Of a stretch of 64,000 nt of DNA, positions 39,601-49,910 are shown in pieces. How positions within the stretch are numbered: position 1 is the first letter of the stretch; every line of letters starts with the position of its first letter. Both the position numbers and the translations under genes were made by a program. Below the pieces are notes generated by a model. The model ran no database searches and had not been told where the DNA came from. It saw only the letters and a list, made by a program, of their open reading frames with translations. Source of the DNA: Undaria pinnatifida (lineage: Eukaryota; Sar; Phaeophyceae; Laminariales; Alariaceae); NCBI GenBank assembly GCA_012845835.1, contig JABAKD010000026.1:14980533-15044532 (forward strand). Direction: 5' to 3'.

Positions 39601-41514
39601 ACGAGGAGAGTTTTCTTTCAAAATGTTTTACAATTTATATGGTTCGTTTTTGTACCAATAGCTCGTCACCAACAAAATTTGGTATGTCTCAGGAACGCTT
39701 CCATCTTGTATGTTCTCGTTTGTGGGTTTGGGGGGGGCGTTTGGTATGTGTCGGGGCTTGTGAGGTACCAGGTTGTTAGGGAGTGGTGCCGTCTGTTGTG
39801 TGCGAAGGGTCTGATTGCACCGTTGTACAGTCGTTCGTGGGTATTGCAAGTTGTTTGCGGCATTAGAGTCTAATGTTCTCGAAGCAACTATACACCAGGT
39901 AGTTTGGAAGTTGTTCACGCAACCCTGTACATAGACATTGGATGGGTGCTACGATGGCGTTAGCAATATTGGACAAGGGGAACTGTCCGCGTCACGGGCG
40001 GTTACGTACCCCAAATCGTCTAAATACTACACATTTTCCCCGGAATGTTTGATGTTTTATGTCTTTGCACCAAGGCAAGGCATCGGTCCTTCAAATTGTG
40101 CACAGCATGTTTGATTTCCTCGAGGCGTGTTCACGGTTTGGGGTGGTTTAAAGAATGCTTCAATCGACCACCCCCTAACGTATCAGGAGTCCGAGGGCAG
40201 AGGGCAGGTGTTATAGGGAATACAAGGCAAGTGCATTGGAAAATACGCATGCCCAGAATGTGCGGATGCGACGAGGAAATGGTTTACATAGAGTGCACCA
40301 ATAAGTCTTTAGACATACCGTACGCTTGTCTCCATTTATGTGTCCTTCTGTTCTTCCCATCTCCCGACGGATTGATGAATACTGTGATCAGTGGATACGC
40401 GAGGGTTGTTCCATCTTTATATATTGCAGTTTGTAATTCAGCACTCAACGACGCGGTTCAATGGATATTGTTCGCGCAGCGTGCGTAATAAACCAGGCCA
40501 TACCGTTTCCACGCTCGGAGAACCACCACGAATAGAAGCGTGTGGTCGCACAGAACCATGGCCACAGTACGCTCGATCGGGTAGGTAATGGTCAACAAAT
40601 GATCGAATGATATGAAGCCTCTAGTCTGTACGGTAAGGAGGTCAGAGTTTTTTCCTATAAAGTTTTCAGCCGCACGAGGATACACTTACTCCATCGTACG
40701 AAGAGGCTAAATGGCGTTTCTGTTCTCGATGTGCACCGCCATGCAAATAACGGTTATCGTACGGTTGCCGTTACTCTACGTGAACTAACGTATCCAAAAA
40801 AATACTGGTTTCGATGAGCATATAGAGCCATTCGTACACGTGGCCTTCGTACAACGTCAGTAGCGATGGGGTGCCGTAGCCATTCCGAGCGTAGTAATAA
40901 CAACCTCCGTGTCCTGGCCCTGGCCTCGTGCTCGTCATATTTTGTTCTTCTTCACGCGTTCTGACGGGAGCGGATGTCAGAGACCACCTCTCTGAGTCCC
41001 GGTAACCATTTATGACGCGTATCACGAAAGGGTGTACCCTATCCGTGTGAGGTTCTTCACATGAATGATGAGGAGGTCTCAACCCAACCCAGACGGTGAA
41101 TGGAGTTTGAAGCCGTCAACTTAATCCTTAAATCGCAACCCAATTTTGCAATTGCAATGTGTTGACCTAGGTGGGTATTACTCAACCAACGACGTCTACA
41201 GGACGCAACTTTCCACTGAGTGAACACGTTCTACGATAACGTGGTGGCCCTGAGCCGTTGGGGTGAATATCGTTCAGAATGGTGGCGCTTCTTGGACCTC
41301 GAACGTCGGGATTTCAAACTATTTTTATAGAAGCTTCCCGCCTGTCTGAAATCATTATGGCAAACATCTGGTGCCTGTGTAGTAGCACGCGAATCTTGGG
41401 CAGGATATTTGTTATGGCTAGGCTAGCGTACGTGGTCATGGAAACTCGTGCTGGGTTAGCAACGCAGGTTGAGCATTGTTCAAGGGACCATCCCCTGCTC
41501 TTCCCCATTTGCGA
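36661..41514. other. Possible intron 19 and downstream region, nothing secure
   Basis: The missing last FolD exon should lie here or beyond. Weak candidates are AATAGTACTAAACGCA at 36607, TGTTAATGCTGAACAATGCT near 38761 and TTGATGAATACTGTGATCAG near 40370, each encoding a Leu-x-Asn-like stretch. None has both a good acceptor and convincing homology. No other gene or repeat is recognised. A G-rich run lies at 38128-38145. Confidence 0.4.
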
Positions 41515-41720
41515 TGACGCAGGCTATGGTACCAAAAGTGTCGCTTTTGGGGCCATTCTTTTTCAGTGGCTTGAAGCCACTGCCGCGAATAACCCCTGTT
41601 TCTTAGCGGTCCGAAAGAGTTCGGGATTTTTTTGAAATCGCGATATCAACCCGAAGAGGTATAGTAACCTACGCTGCGCGATGAAAGTCGTTGAAAGTTT
41701 TTTCGGACGTGGCCTACTAA
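41515..41720. repeat. Palindrome-bearing MITE-like element, copy 5
   Basis: The left end GACGCAGGCTATGGTACCAA is followed by TTTTGGGGCCATTCTTTTTC, AGTGGCTTGAAGCCACT and AACCCCTGTTTCTTAGCGG, in the same order as the other copies. The right part CCTACGCTGCGCGATGAA matches the interior GCGCAGCGTAGG-like block inverted. Confidence 0.6.
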
Positions 41721-41732
41721 CTCACCTGCCGG

Positions 41733-42186
41733 AGTATGGTATGGCATGATATGATGTGATATGATATGATATGATAGAATACGATACGATATGGTATGAT
41801 AGAATACGATACGATATGATATGATAGAATATGGTACGAAATATTACATGATACGATATGTTACGGTACGATATGATATGATATGATATGATATGATATC
41901 ATATGATACGATATGATATGATATGATATGACGTGATTTGATATGATATGATATGATATGATATGATACGATACGATATGGTATGAAAGAATACGATACG
42001 AAGTATGATATGATATGATATGATGTGATGTGATGTGATATAATGTGATGTGATGTGATGTGATGTGATTTAATTTGATATGATATGATATTATATTATA
42101 TGATATGATATGATATGATATGATATGATATGATATGATATGATATGATATGATATGATATGATATGATATTATATGATATGATAA
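41733..42186. repeat. ATATG pentanucleotide array, about 450 bases
   Basis: Long run of TATGA units with CG, GTGAT and AGAATACG variants arranged in local sub-blocks (ATATGATATG, TACGATACG, GTGATGTGAT). The Ile-Ser-Tyr-His frame on the minus strand is an artefact. The block structure implies repeated local duplication. Confidence 0.97.
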
Positions 42187-42407
42187 AACACACCAGTGAG
42201 AACGGGGGTATGCCCCTTACCGTTGCCGTGGTCCGATGTGTAAAACCGGTGTGCTCTCTTCCTGGTCCAGATGGTAATATAATTGCGGCTACGAAAAAGA
42301 TCAAACCTAAAGAATCCTACAGTTTCGTAGCGTCATACTCCCCTTTGCACTACCGGGTTTGAGATATCACATCATTTAGTACTATCATAGCACCGTATTA
42401 AAATACT

Positions 42408-42470
42408 TTCATTCTATCATACTATCATACTATCATTCTATCATACTATCATACGATCATACTATCATCC
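42408..42470. repeat. CTATCATA tandem repeat
   Basis: About seven 8-base units of ATACTATC/ATTCTATC. It abuts a truncated relative of the palindromic MITE (CTCGCGCGAGTGAC at 42472) whose other end is CTTACCGTACCATTGGTC near 42690. Confidence 0.9.
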
Positions 42471-42690
42471 TCGCGCGAGTGACTTTGTACCTCTCGCTGA
42501 CAGAAAATCGCACGTTTGGCGATACTCTTTGTGCAGCGTAGCTAACCATCCATTTTCGGATCAAAATCGAAAGTGTTAAAGGGCACGAAAGACTGTGGCC
42601 GCGAGGAACAAGGGGATAACTCGCGCCGGTGAAGCCGAAACAATGATAAAATTCCTTTAAAGGGAGCTCCTTACCGTACCATTGGTCGAA
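42471..42690. repeat. Palindrome-bearing MITE-like element, copy 6 (truncated)
   Basis: It has CTCGCGCGAGTGAC, then GCAGCGTAGCTAACCAT, GGGGATAACTCGCGCCGG, AAATTCCTTTAAAGGGAGC and the end CTTACCGTACCATTGGTC. The order matches the other copies. Its left end has been replaced by the CTATCATA microsatellite. Bases 42691-43100 show nothing recognised. Confidence 0.6.
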
Positions 42691-43137
42691 TGAAGCGAGT
42701 ACACCCCCATCCCCTCACAGTCTCACTCAAGCGTAGTACCTGCCCTGTTGTCGCTGAATGCCCGCGAGAAGCTTGTTTCTGTCTAAACTCAATGTCCAAT
42801 CCAGCTGTAATCTCTAGCTACCCGCTCACGAGATTGAGCCAGAGACGGAGCGAAAAGGCAGAAAAGCAATCCCTATGGAGCATCACGACTCTTTCATCCC
42901 GTGATTTTGTTGCCCATCATAGTACGCTCACAAAGTGGTTGCATTGGTGGACCTTGTTACATTTTGTCTACTTGCGCATGAGGTGTACCATAACGCGTCG
43001 ACAAGGGTGCCTTTTTTATTCCTTTATCGTCCTCTCCTGTGATGGTCAAATAAAACACATAGAAGTGCTTTAAGCATCTCGTTGGCCAATGAATCGCTTG
43101 CTATACTGTTCAATAAGGCGTACCAAGGGCAGAGTGC

Positions 43138-43800
43138 TTGCTGCGCCACAAAATGAAGATATATTATCGCCAGGGTGTGCACTTCCGGCTGAAGGTGCGG
43201 TTGCTGAAAGCCGATTTGATCGAGACAGTCCTCTACGATTGCATGACGTGGAGTCGGAACAAGCCAGACTATGACAGGTTCCGACAGGTTCAGCACTCGA
43301 TGCTTCTCCTATACCTCGGCTAGCGAAAACAAGAGCGCGACAACCATACCTGCTCGTACTCTGACGCGCTGCCCAATAACAACTTCCGCGGTCATAGAGG
43401 CGAAAGTGCACAAACGAAGGATATTGCTTGCGGGATTCGCGGCACGTACGGGGGAGGAGCGTCTTCCGCAGGGAATTATGTTTGGGGAGCTTTTTGGGGG
43501 GGGGGGCTACTCAAGCGGTGCGAAAGAAAGACTGGATGATGCACCTGAAGGAGGACTTTTCGGCGTTTGAAACGAAGTTCGTAAAGCGGCCAAAATGCAG
43601 CGCAGAATGCAAGCAGATGGATTCGACGGGTACAGATGGATTTGACGGCGTAGATCCGGCAAAAGTAAAATAACGCGGAGATATGCAAAGCTGGAGATCG
43701 ACAAGAAAACGCCGCGGCAGCGCCATCCACGTTCGGCACCTCTAAGTGGTCGCGGATTGAAGGGGGTGAATTAATAGGGGGAAAGGGGGGGAGGGGGGGC
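43138..43800 (+). pseudogene. LINE-like reverse-transcriptase 3' end, copy B, decayed
   Basis: Frames in succession give VRLLKADLIETVLYDCMTWS and YDRFRQVQHSMLLLYLG, then (shifted) RRILLAGFAARTGEERLPQG and IMFGELFGG, then (shifted) KDWMMHLKEDFSAF. This is the typical C-terminal region of a LINE reverse-transcriptase protein, where a hydrophobic helix is followed by a short Cys-x-Thr-Trp and a basic tail. At least two frameshifts and a G-rich run (43493-43507) break it. A short, partly matching tail leads to another G-rich run at 43780-43798. It belongs with the fragment at 618-957. Confidence 0.65.
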
Positions 43801-45200
43801 ATCCCGCCCAGAAGGCTCGAGCCTGAGTCTGGCGATCATCCTCTTGACGTCTGTGGGCCCTTCAATGGCCGTCACAAGCTGGCGTAAGCCACCCGGATTT
43901 CTTCACCATCCTGTGTCCTCCCCCTAGTGACATTCATGAGCTTAGTACCCTCTCTGTGCTCAATGCTGTTTTTTAGTAAGTTCGAGTTATTGGGGTGGAC
44001 ACACAAAAAGTCCCCTGCAGTTTTGCCTACTGAGCTGGTCCTCGCTGAGTACTCAGTTTTTTAGCCGTACCAGAGAAACAGATTTATTTTATCCAGAGAG
44101 ATCCGGATAGCAACTGAGAGCAAAGGCACATGCCTTGGTTTCATTTCCTAAATTCCCCTAGTAGATTACGCCAACATATCATTCCAAAACGGCCGATTGC
44201 CAACCAATCAGATAAAGGCAGGCTTTCAATAGCGTACCTTTACACCAGCCCACCATGATGATCCGTATATGCAGACAAAGGGGAGATTCGGGGAATCTCC
44301 GGTTCAGCGAACTAGACCATGAGTCGATGTTGCGGCTCCTCAACATTCATTCCCACACCCCTAACGGCCTGGCTATAGAGCCATGAAAACGCCAAGGAGA
44401 GAGCAGATGAAGAAAACACGGACCGTACCAAAAGGCAAACCATTTTTCAACTACCCGCCGCGTACCGCCGGTGTGGCGGGGAGGGGATACAGAAACTGCT
44501 GTACGGCAGAGAAACACTGAAAAGGCACTATAGTAAGGAAAACCTTTGTCGATAGGAAGGGGTTAACACAAGAGAGAAATCGTGCCCACCAGCTCCCGCG
44601 GACCATTGGCGTGGCGGGGGCTATATGAGAAAACGACAACATCCACGAATGGCGGGTGACATCACCTAACGCCACGCGAGGGGTAGGATTATTTAGCCGA
44701 AACAAGTAGCACGAATACAACACAAAACTAATTTAAGATAACACACAGTGACATATATAGCTCTGTACCACGTTGTTTGCGAACAGGGTACCCTGGTCGC
44801 CACCCTGCCTCTGGGCTGAGGAGGGTGTCGGCAGGGAGAGATTACACAAACACGAAAAATCATCAGTCCCTCGTGCCAGTTACAGGCGTGAACACCCAGA
44901 CCCTGTCCCTGTACACGCCTGGGGGGGTGTCCCGTCAGGGCCAAGAAAACACATTGTAAAAACCGCGCCACACCCAGTCGAAAACCGCTCGATACACCAC
45001 GATCAACCCAAGGGCAAAAATTCCAAGACACGTAACCCGGAGAAAAGTGGAGAACTATCGAGGGGTGGCGGTGGTTTGAACTTCAACTTGCCACCGTCGC
45101 GCTTCGGGAGTAATGTACACGGTACGTTGGATCTACCGAGGAAACGCGCTGGCGGTGTGAACGTGCGGGCCCCAAGAGCATCGCACGTCTCACGCGCCAA
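43801..45200. other. No feature recognised
   Basis: Minus-strand frames at 44451-44723 and 44693-45031 and a plus-strand frame at 44773-45258 have no known motif. It may contain the 3' flank or long terminal repeat of the gypsy-like element that begins at 45200, but no matching copy on the other side was found. Confidence 0.35.
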
Positions 45201-45202
45201 GA

Positions 45203-48200
45203 TTATCGTACGGCTCCCGTCGAAGTCGTGTAGCGCGCAGGGGATAGATGAAGTATGATCGGCCCGGGTCGTCCAGAAAGCCGATGAGATATACCTTGTC
45301 CTGCGTCGTGCTCGCGATGATTTTCAAAACCGCCATAACTCATCGTGTCCGTTGCACCAAACGTGGACTCCCTCAGGAAGCACCATGTCGTAGTAGCGAA
45401 TGAGAAAATCGGCGCGGGTACCACAAGCGTTGTCCGGTGCTAGAAAACGCTCTACGTTGTTGGGGGGGATCTCGCACTGTGCCGACCGGATCCGCATTGG
45501 GCGGTAGAGGACGGTGGGTTGGTGGTGCTGGTCAGGCGTGCCGGCCATATATAAAAAATGTGGGGGGGTGGGGCACGTCGAGGTCCATTTTCCGCTCCAA
45601 CGAAGATTCAGAGAGTCGCGCCCAATGCGTCTTGTATAGCACCGCGAGGACGCCACCTCGTCCCCGGACCGACTGGTGGCCGGTGATCTGCTCCACTTCT
45701 AGCCGTCGGAGGGTAGTCTTGAGTGACGTGGTACGGAGGGGGTGTCTTGGGGAACGTTTTGAGCACATACTGCACTAGCCCCGCCGTTAGGCGTTTGGGC
45801 ATGTCCCCGCTGTAGTGGAGGTTGGCGCAAGGCTGGTAGCGTTCTATCGCCACACGTTGAAAAGCGTCCGAACCGGCAAGGTCAGAAAAAAGGAGGTCCA
45901 AATAGAGGAGGTTGCTCCCCAGTGACGAGGCGTCTAGAGTTTCGGCGGGGGAGCAGGGGTCGACACCCAGGATCTTGTAGGGGCCCGTTCAGTTAAGCAC
46001 GAGTTCGGCCTTGAGAACCTTGGCGTCCGTGTTCGCCTTCACCCGCTGGCAGATTGTTGGAGGCGGAGTTGGACACCCATGCCCAACCACCCACGGCGAA
46101 GTAGCCAAGTGAGGTGCCGGATGCAGCGCGTCCGTAAGGACCGAGTTTCGTCGGTTAACACGAGGAACCGTGAGGACCTGGTGCGGTGTTTGCGCGTTTT
46201 TGTCTGTCGGTGGCATATAATATGTCAGGTGGTGATGGGTCAGACTCTGGGTATAAACGACGCCGGTGCAGTCGAATCCGTCAGGGGGAGAGGTGAAAGT
46301 CTGCCCATGTGGCCCCTGTTTGGCACTTGACCCGTCGCCGCTCTGACGGAATTATTGTAAGCGAATTTGATGTCAAGTATGCAATCCCAAGCGTCGTGTC
46401 GCTCGTTAACGACCATAACCAGCATTTGGGCCCTAGGGTAGTTTACCTGCTCAACGCCTCTGTACCGTTGGGACTCATTCTACGATAGCCCCCCCAAAAT
46501 CCAGCGATTTTCTTTGACGAACGTTTCATGGCTGCTCGACACAAGGGAGGATACGATTGAAAACGAAGCATCCATATATTTTCTTTTATGCAAAGGCCTA
46601 TCGATCGATGACGTTGGGGTGTCGCGGGACACCGTATTTCAGGAGATACGACCGGGAGCCCGTTGTGAAACGGGCGATTTCGTTGAAAAACATTGGGAGG
46701 GGCTGCCGTAGAATGACTCTTGGGATGATATGAACTCGAAGCAAGCTTGCGCATGCCCAACAGGTTATCTATAGCTTCTAAAAGATTGGAGCAGAACTTC
46801 AGGCCGTTATCCGAGAGTATAGTGTGCGATAACCCCCGCAACGGAATATATTGGTTTACCAGAGTATTGGCTGCAAGCTCCACGGTGAACTCAGCGGAAG
46901 TGATGGGGAACATGTCGGCCCAACGACTGAAGCAATTAACGTGAACTAACATGCAGGTGTTGGCTCGTGGCGTGACCAGAAGGGGGGCGAAGAGGCCGAC
47001 AATAACAGCGACACCTGTACCTTCCGGTTTAGACATGGAGATGATAAGCCAGCGGACAATCGGCCTTGGGGATTTCTGCCCTTGGCACATAAAGCAGTTG
47101 CGAAGCCACCACCGGGTTGGATCCATGCCAATCCACCCATAAATCCGGTCCACAATACGCAACGTGCGCGTGGTGCCAACGTGGCAAGAAGTTGTGGAGT
47201 GACAAGCTTGCATGATCCAAGGGCGCATGAGCAAAGGGGCGTAGTTTCGAACTGGCAAGTCGTTTCAAAAGCAGGCAGTTCGCCCCACAGAGTGGGGTTT
47301 GGCAAAGCTTTTTATCGCACATCGGGTTACGGACGAGTAGGACGATGTCGTCGTCGTCGTTTGCATGTAGTCGACCCTTACCCGCCAGCTCCTCGATGTG
47401 TGAGAGGGAGGGACGCGTTTGCGTGGGGTAGCACGCCAACAAGTCGAACGGCAGGACCGACGGCCGCCAGAAAGAGACGTAGCCCATTCTGGTGTGACAC
47501 GTCCGATTAGCGTGCTGCTCTCGCTTCAGATCGGCATGCGAGTAACGCACGACGGGATCAGAGAACCGCAATTCAGCCGCGCCGCTGCGAGCGTCCGACA
47601 TTGTGGGTTCACTCGGTATGTTATCCGGAGAAGGCGTAAGCCGTAAGAGAGGAGTTCCCATAGAGTCTGCGTGGTCGCGGTCAGACGGAAGTGGCACCGT
47701 ACGGATCGGCGAGTCGGCAAGAGCAGGGGTCGCGGCAGCGGGCGGTACCGTGGAACCCGTGACGGGGTTGTACCTTGACTAGGCGATGGGCGGCGGGCAC
47801 CGCCGGGCCCGAAGCCATAGTCGACAGCCGGAGGTGCGTTACCGGCTGCTTTTTATCAATGCCGGCGCGTCCGAGTGGAGATGCGGTTTGAAAGCTGCAT
47901 AATCGTCTGGGCGTTGGACAGCCAGGGGAGGTAGATACGGACGCGTTCTGACCCGTGGACTCGACCGAGTCTGTCCCTTGTACTGGGCTCCCGAAGGGAG
48001 TCGGGTGGGCGACTGCCGTCGTGGTATCCGGGGCATCTGCGGACCCCTCGCTGACCGCGACGTGAACAGAAAATCCTGAAGCGAAATCCTTGTCGACCGC
48101 ACACGAGACCCACCCGGGACCGGGACCGCTCTCGACGGTGGCGGCGGATGCAGAAACACGAGCGTCGAATGTACTGCAAGGAGTAGGAAGATCGCCGAGG

Positions 48201-48265
48201 CTCATACGTGGCCAGTGTGCGCGAAAATCGCTTTGGTCAGCAGGGGTGAAAGAGAGCCCATCCAA
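45203..48265 (-). mobile_element. Decayed gypsy-like retrotransposon, integrase region
   Basis: Read from 48265 down to 45203 on the minus strand: a leader (starts MDGLSFTPADQSDFRAHWP), a link segment, then at 47300-46450 the zinc-binding HHCC domain and integrase core, and at 46425-45203 frames with NERHDAWD, FAYNNSVRAATG, RRLEVEQITGHQSVRGRGG and GPIILHLSPARYTTSTGAV, the C-terminal DNA-binding part. The polypeptide crosses frames many times. The reverse transcriptase is not in this segment and no long terminal repeats were found, so it is an internal fragment or a heavily rearranged copy. Confidence 0.75.
46443..47258 (-). pseudogene. Integrase (zinc-binding plus catalytic core), inactive
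   Basis: 271 codons. ACHSTTSCHVGTTRTLRIVD and later CFMCQGQKS form the HHCC zinc-binding part. SDNGLKF keeps the second catalytic Asp of the DD35E triad. The first is lost: where Asp-x-Phe-Gly-Pro-Leu is usual, this copy reads VGLFAPLL. After YHPKS the frame leaves the family, so the Glu is missing. It cannot encode an active integrase. An overlapping frame at 47029-47697 carries the continuous upstream reading (DDDIVLLVRNPMCDKKL). Confidence 0.8.
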
Positions 48266-49546
48266 GGTACTACTTTAAGTGCGGGGCATTAGGCCACCCA
48301 CGCGGCAGCAGGAACCGGAGAGGAATGAGTGTGTCGCACCCAAGACTGTAGCAGCGCGGATTCCCGCAGCCCGTATACCGCAGTATATTCCGGCGCCTTT
48401 CGACGGACGCGGCTGAACCACAGCGTTGTGGTTAGCAAGCAATGTGTTGAAAAATCGAACACTAAACGAAGTTAACAACGCTTCATCAGGACAAAAAAAC
48501 TGACAAAAATTTAGCACGCGGCCTGCAGAGCACCCGTCGGACCAAAGAAAGTAAAATCGGACCAAGAAAGTAAAAATGCAGTCTGGGTCGTTCCAGGAGA
48601 GGCGCCGCGCGACACATTGCCTGTCTCGTTCATCGTTACAGTTGACCGAGGCCAGGTCCTTGGTGTCGTCGCTGCTCGCGCATCTGCCGGTGCTGCTACT
48701 GCTGCTGCTGCTGCTTTTGTTGTGTCGGTTATTCTCGTCGTGGCCATCCCAAAAAACAGAAAACTGTTGTTTTTGTCCTCGTAGGCTATTATGACGTCAT
48801 GAAGGTGTATGTCACCTAGGTAAAACACTGGTGGGGGCGATGAAGTGGCCCAACTAAGATTATGTATATGGTGCAGTTGGCCACTCGCTGCGGGTGATGG
48901 CGCAACATGCACGCGTGGAAGCAGGTGCTACCAGCTACTGCCACCATGGTACCATCCATATATGATTCTGCTGCTTCTATCTCCTGATTGGGTGTTGGTT
49001 ACTGCTTGGTGCGTGAAAAGGTTTAGTTCGTCGTCGATTGCTGCGTTGTCGAGGCCATCGTGGTGGAACACTGCTCTTGTACATGCTCGGCCTTTTTTGG
49101 TCCCACGACCACACGAGAACCAACAAAGCACGGAAGAAAGCAGCCACGATGACCGAGCGGCACGCATTTGGTGGTTATCATCTGCACGTCGTGCAGTTTG
49201 GCACACGCGGATTCCAATGGGGGCTGTTCTTGCGTTGTGTATAAATTCATTGAGATACGATTCGCGGGGTTTTATGGGCTCTAAGTAATTTCGCCTTTCA
49301 AATTTAATGCAATGTCACGTGATATTTTGTGGTAAAAAAATAAAGAAAATACCAGATTGCAACGTTGACTCTCATCCATTCCACCGGTCGTACTCCCTGC
49401 TTACTTTTTTCTCTTAATTTTTTCCAAAAACACCGCAATAAATACATGGCCAGAAATAATGACGAAGAGATAATGACCAATAATAACAATGAAACGCCGA
49501 TAGTTTGGCCGAAACGTTTCCGAACATTTTTTTAGTGTAATGTTAC
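48266..49546. other. No gene recognised, CTG-rich patch
   Basis: A short CTG/CAG array lies at 48688-48716. A minus-strand frame at 48511-48912 with an Ala-rich start could be a remnant of a retroelement gag but has no distinctive motif. Confidence 0.35.
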
Positions 49547-49547
49547 A

Positions 49548-49620
49548 AAGCTTAGTTTGGGTAATGTATTGGCTAACCTTTTGCGAACGGTCAAACGGAC
49601 TAATACCCCACCAATACCTC
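49548..49620 (+). repeat. Direct repeat, left copy
   Basis: AAGCTTAGTTTGGGTAA, then ATTGGxTAACCTTTTGC and GGTCAAACGxACTAATxCCCC recur at 49838-49910 in the same orientation, about 290 bases apart. The segment between could be an insertion or the unit of a larger tandem. Confidence 0.75.
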
Positions 49621-49624
49621 AACA

Positions 49625-49680
49625 ATTGGCGTCGTCGACAGACCAAGGACTTTTTGGGTGGTGGGTTCGAGTCTCATGTT
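49625..49680 (+). other. tRNA-like A and B boxes, possible SINE head or tRNA relic
   Basis: TTGGCGTCGTCGACAG (A-box-like) and GGGTTCGAGTCTC (a near-perfect B box) lie about 37 bases apart. The flanking arms do not pair into a full cloverleaf, so a functional tRNA gene is unlikely. Confidence 0.35.
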
Positions 49681-49837
49681 CTCCATTAAATATAACATTT
49701 TTAGGCTTTTTCCCGTGTCGAACTTGAGAAATACACTCCTCGGTATCTCCAGTATATGCAACGGCTTGGATATATTGACAGGTTCGCCCGTTTATGCGGC
49801 CGACATGCTATCCCGCTGTTTCAGGGGTGTCAAATAT

Positions 49838-49910
49838 AAAGCTTAGTTTGGGTAAGCTATTGGTTAACCTTTTGCAAGTGGTCAAACGAACTAATGCCCC
49901 AGTAGACTAA
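49838..49910 (+). repeat. Direct repeat, right copy
   Basis: Partner of 49548-49620 with about 85 percent identity by eye. Confidence 0.75.

Noticed and set aside
40320-40410. Possible final FolD exon (GLMNTVISGYAR) after a strong pyrimidine tract
   Set aside because: The pyrimidine tract ends in GACGG with no AG, so there is no usable acceptor, and the match is short.
41861-42304. 147-codon Ile-Ser-Tyr-His frame
   Set aside because: It is produced by the TATGA satellite.
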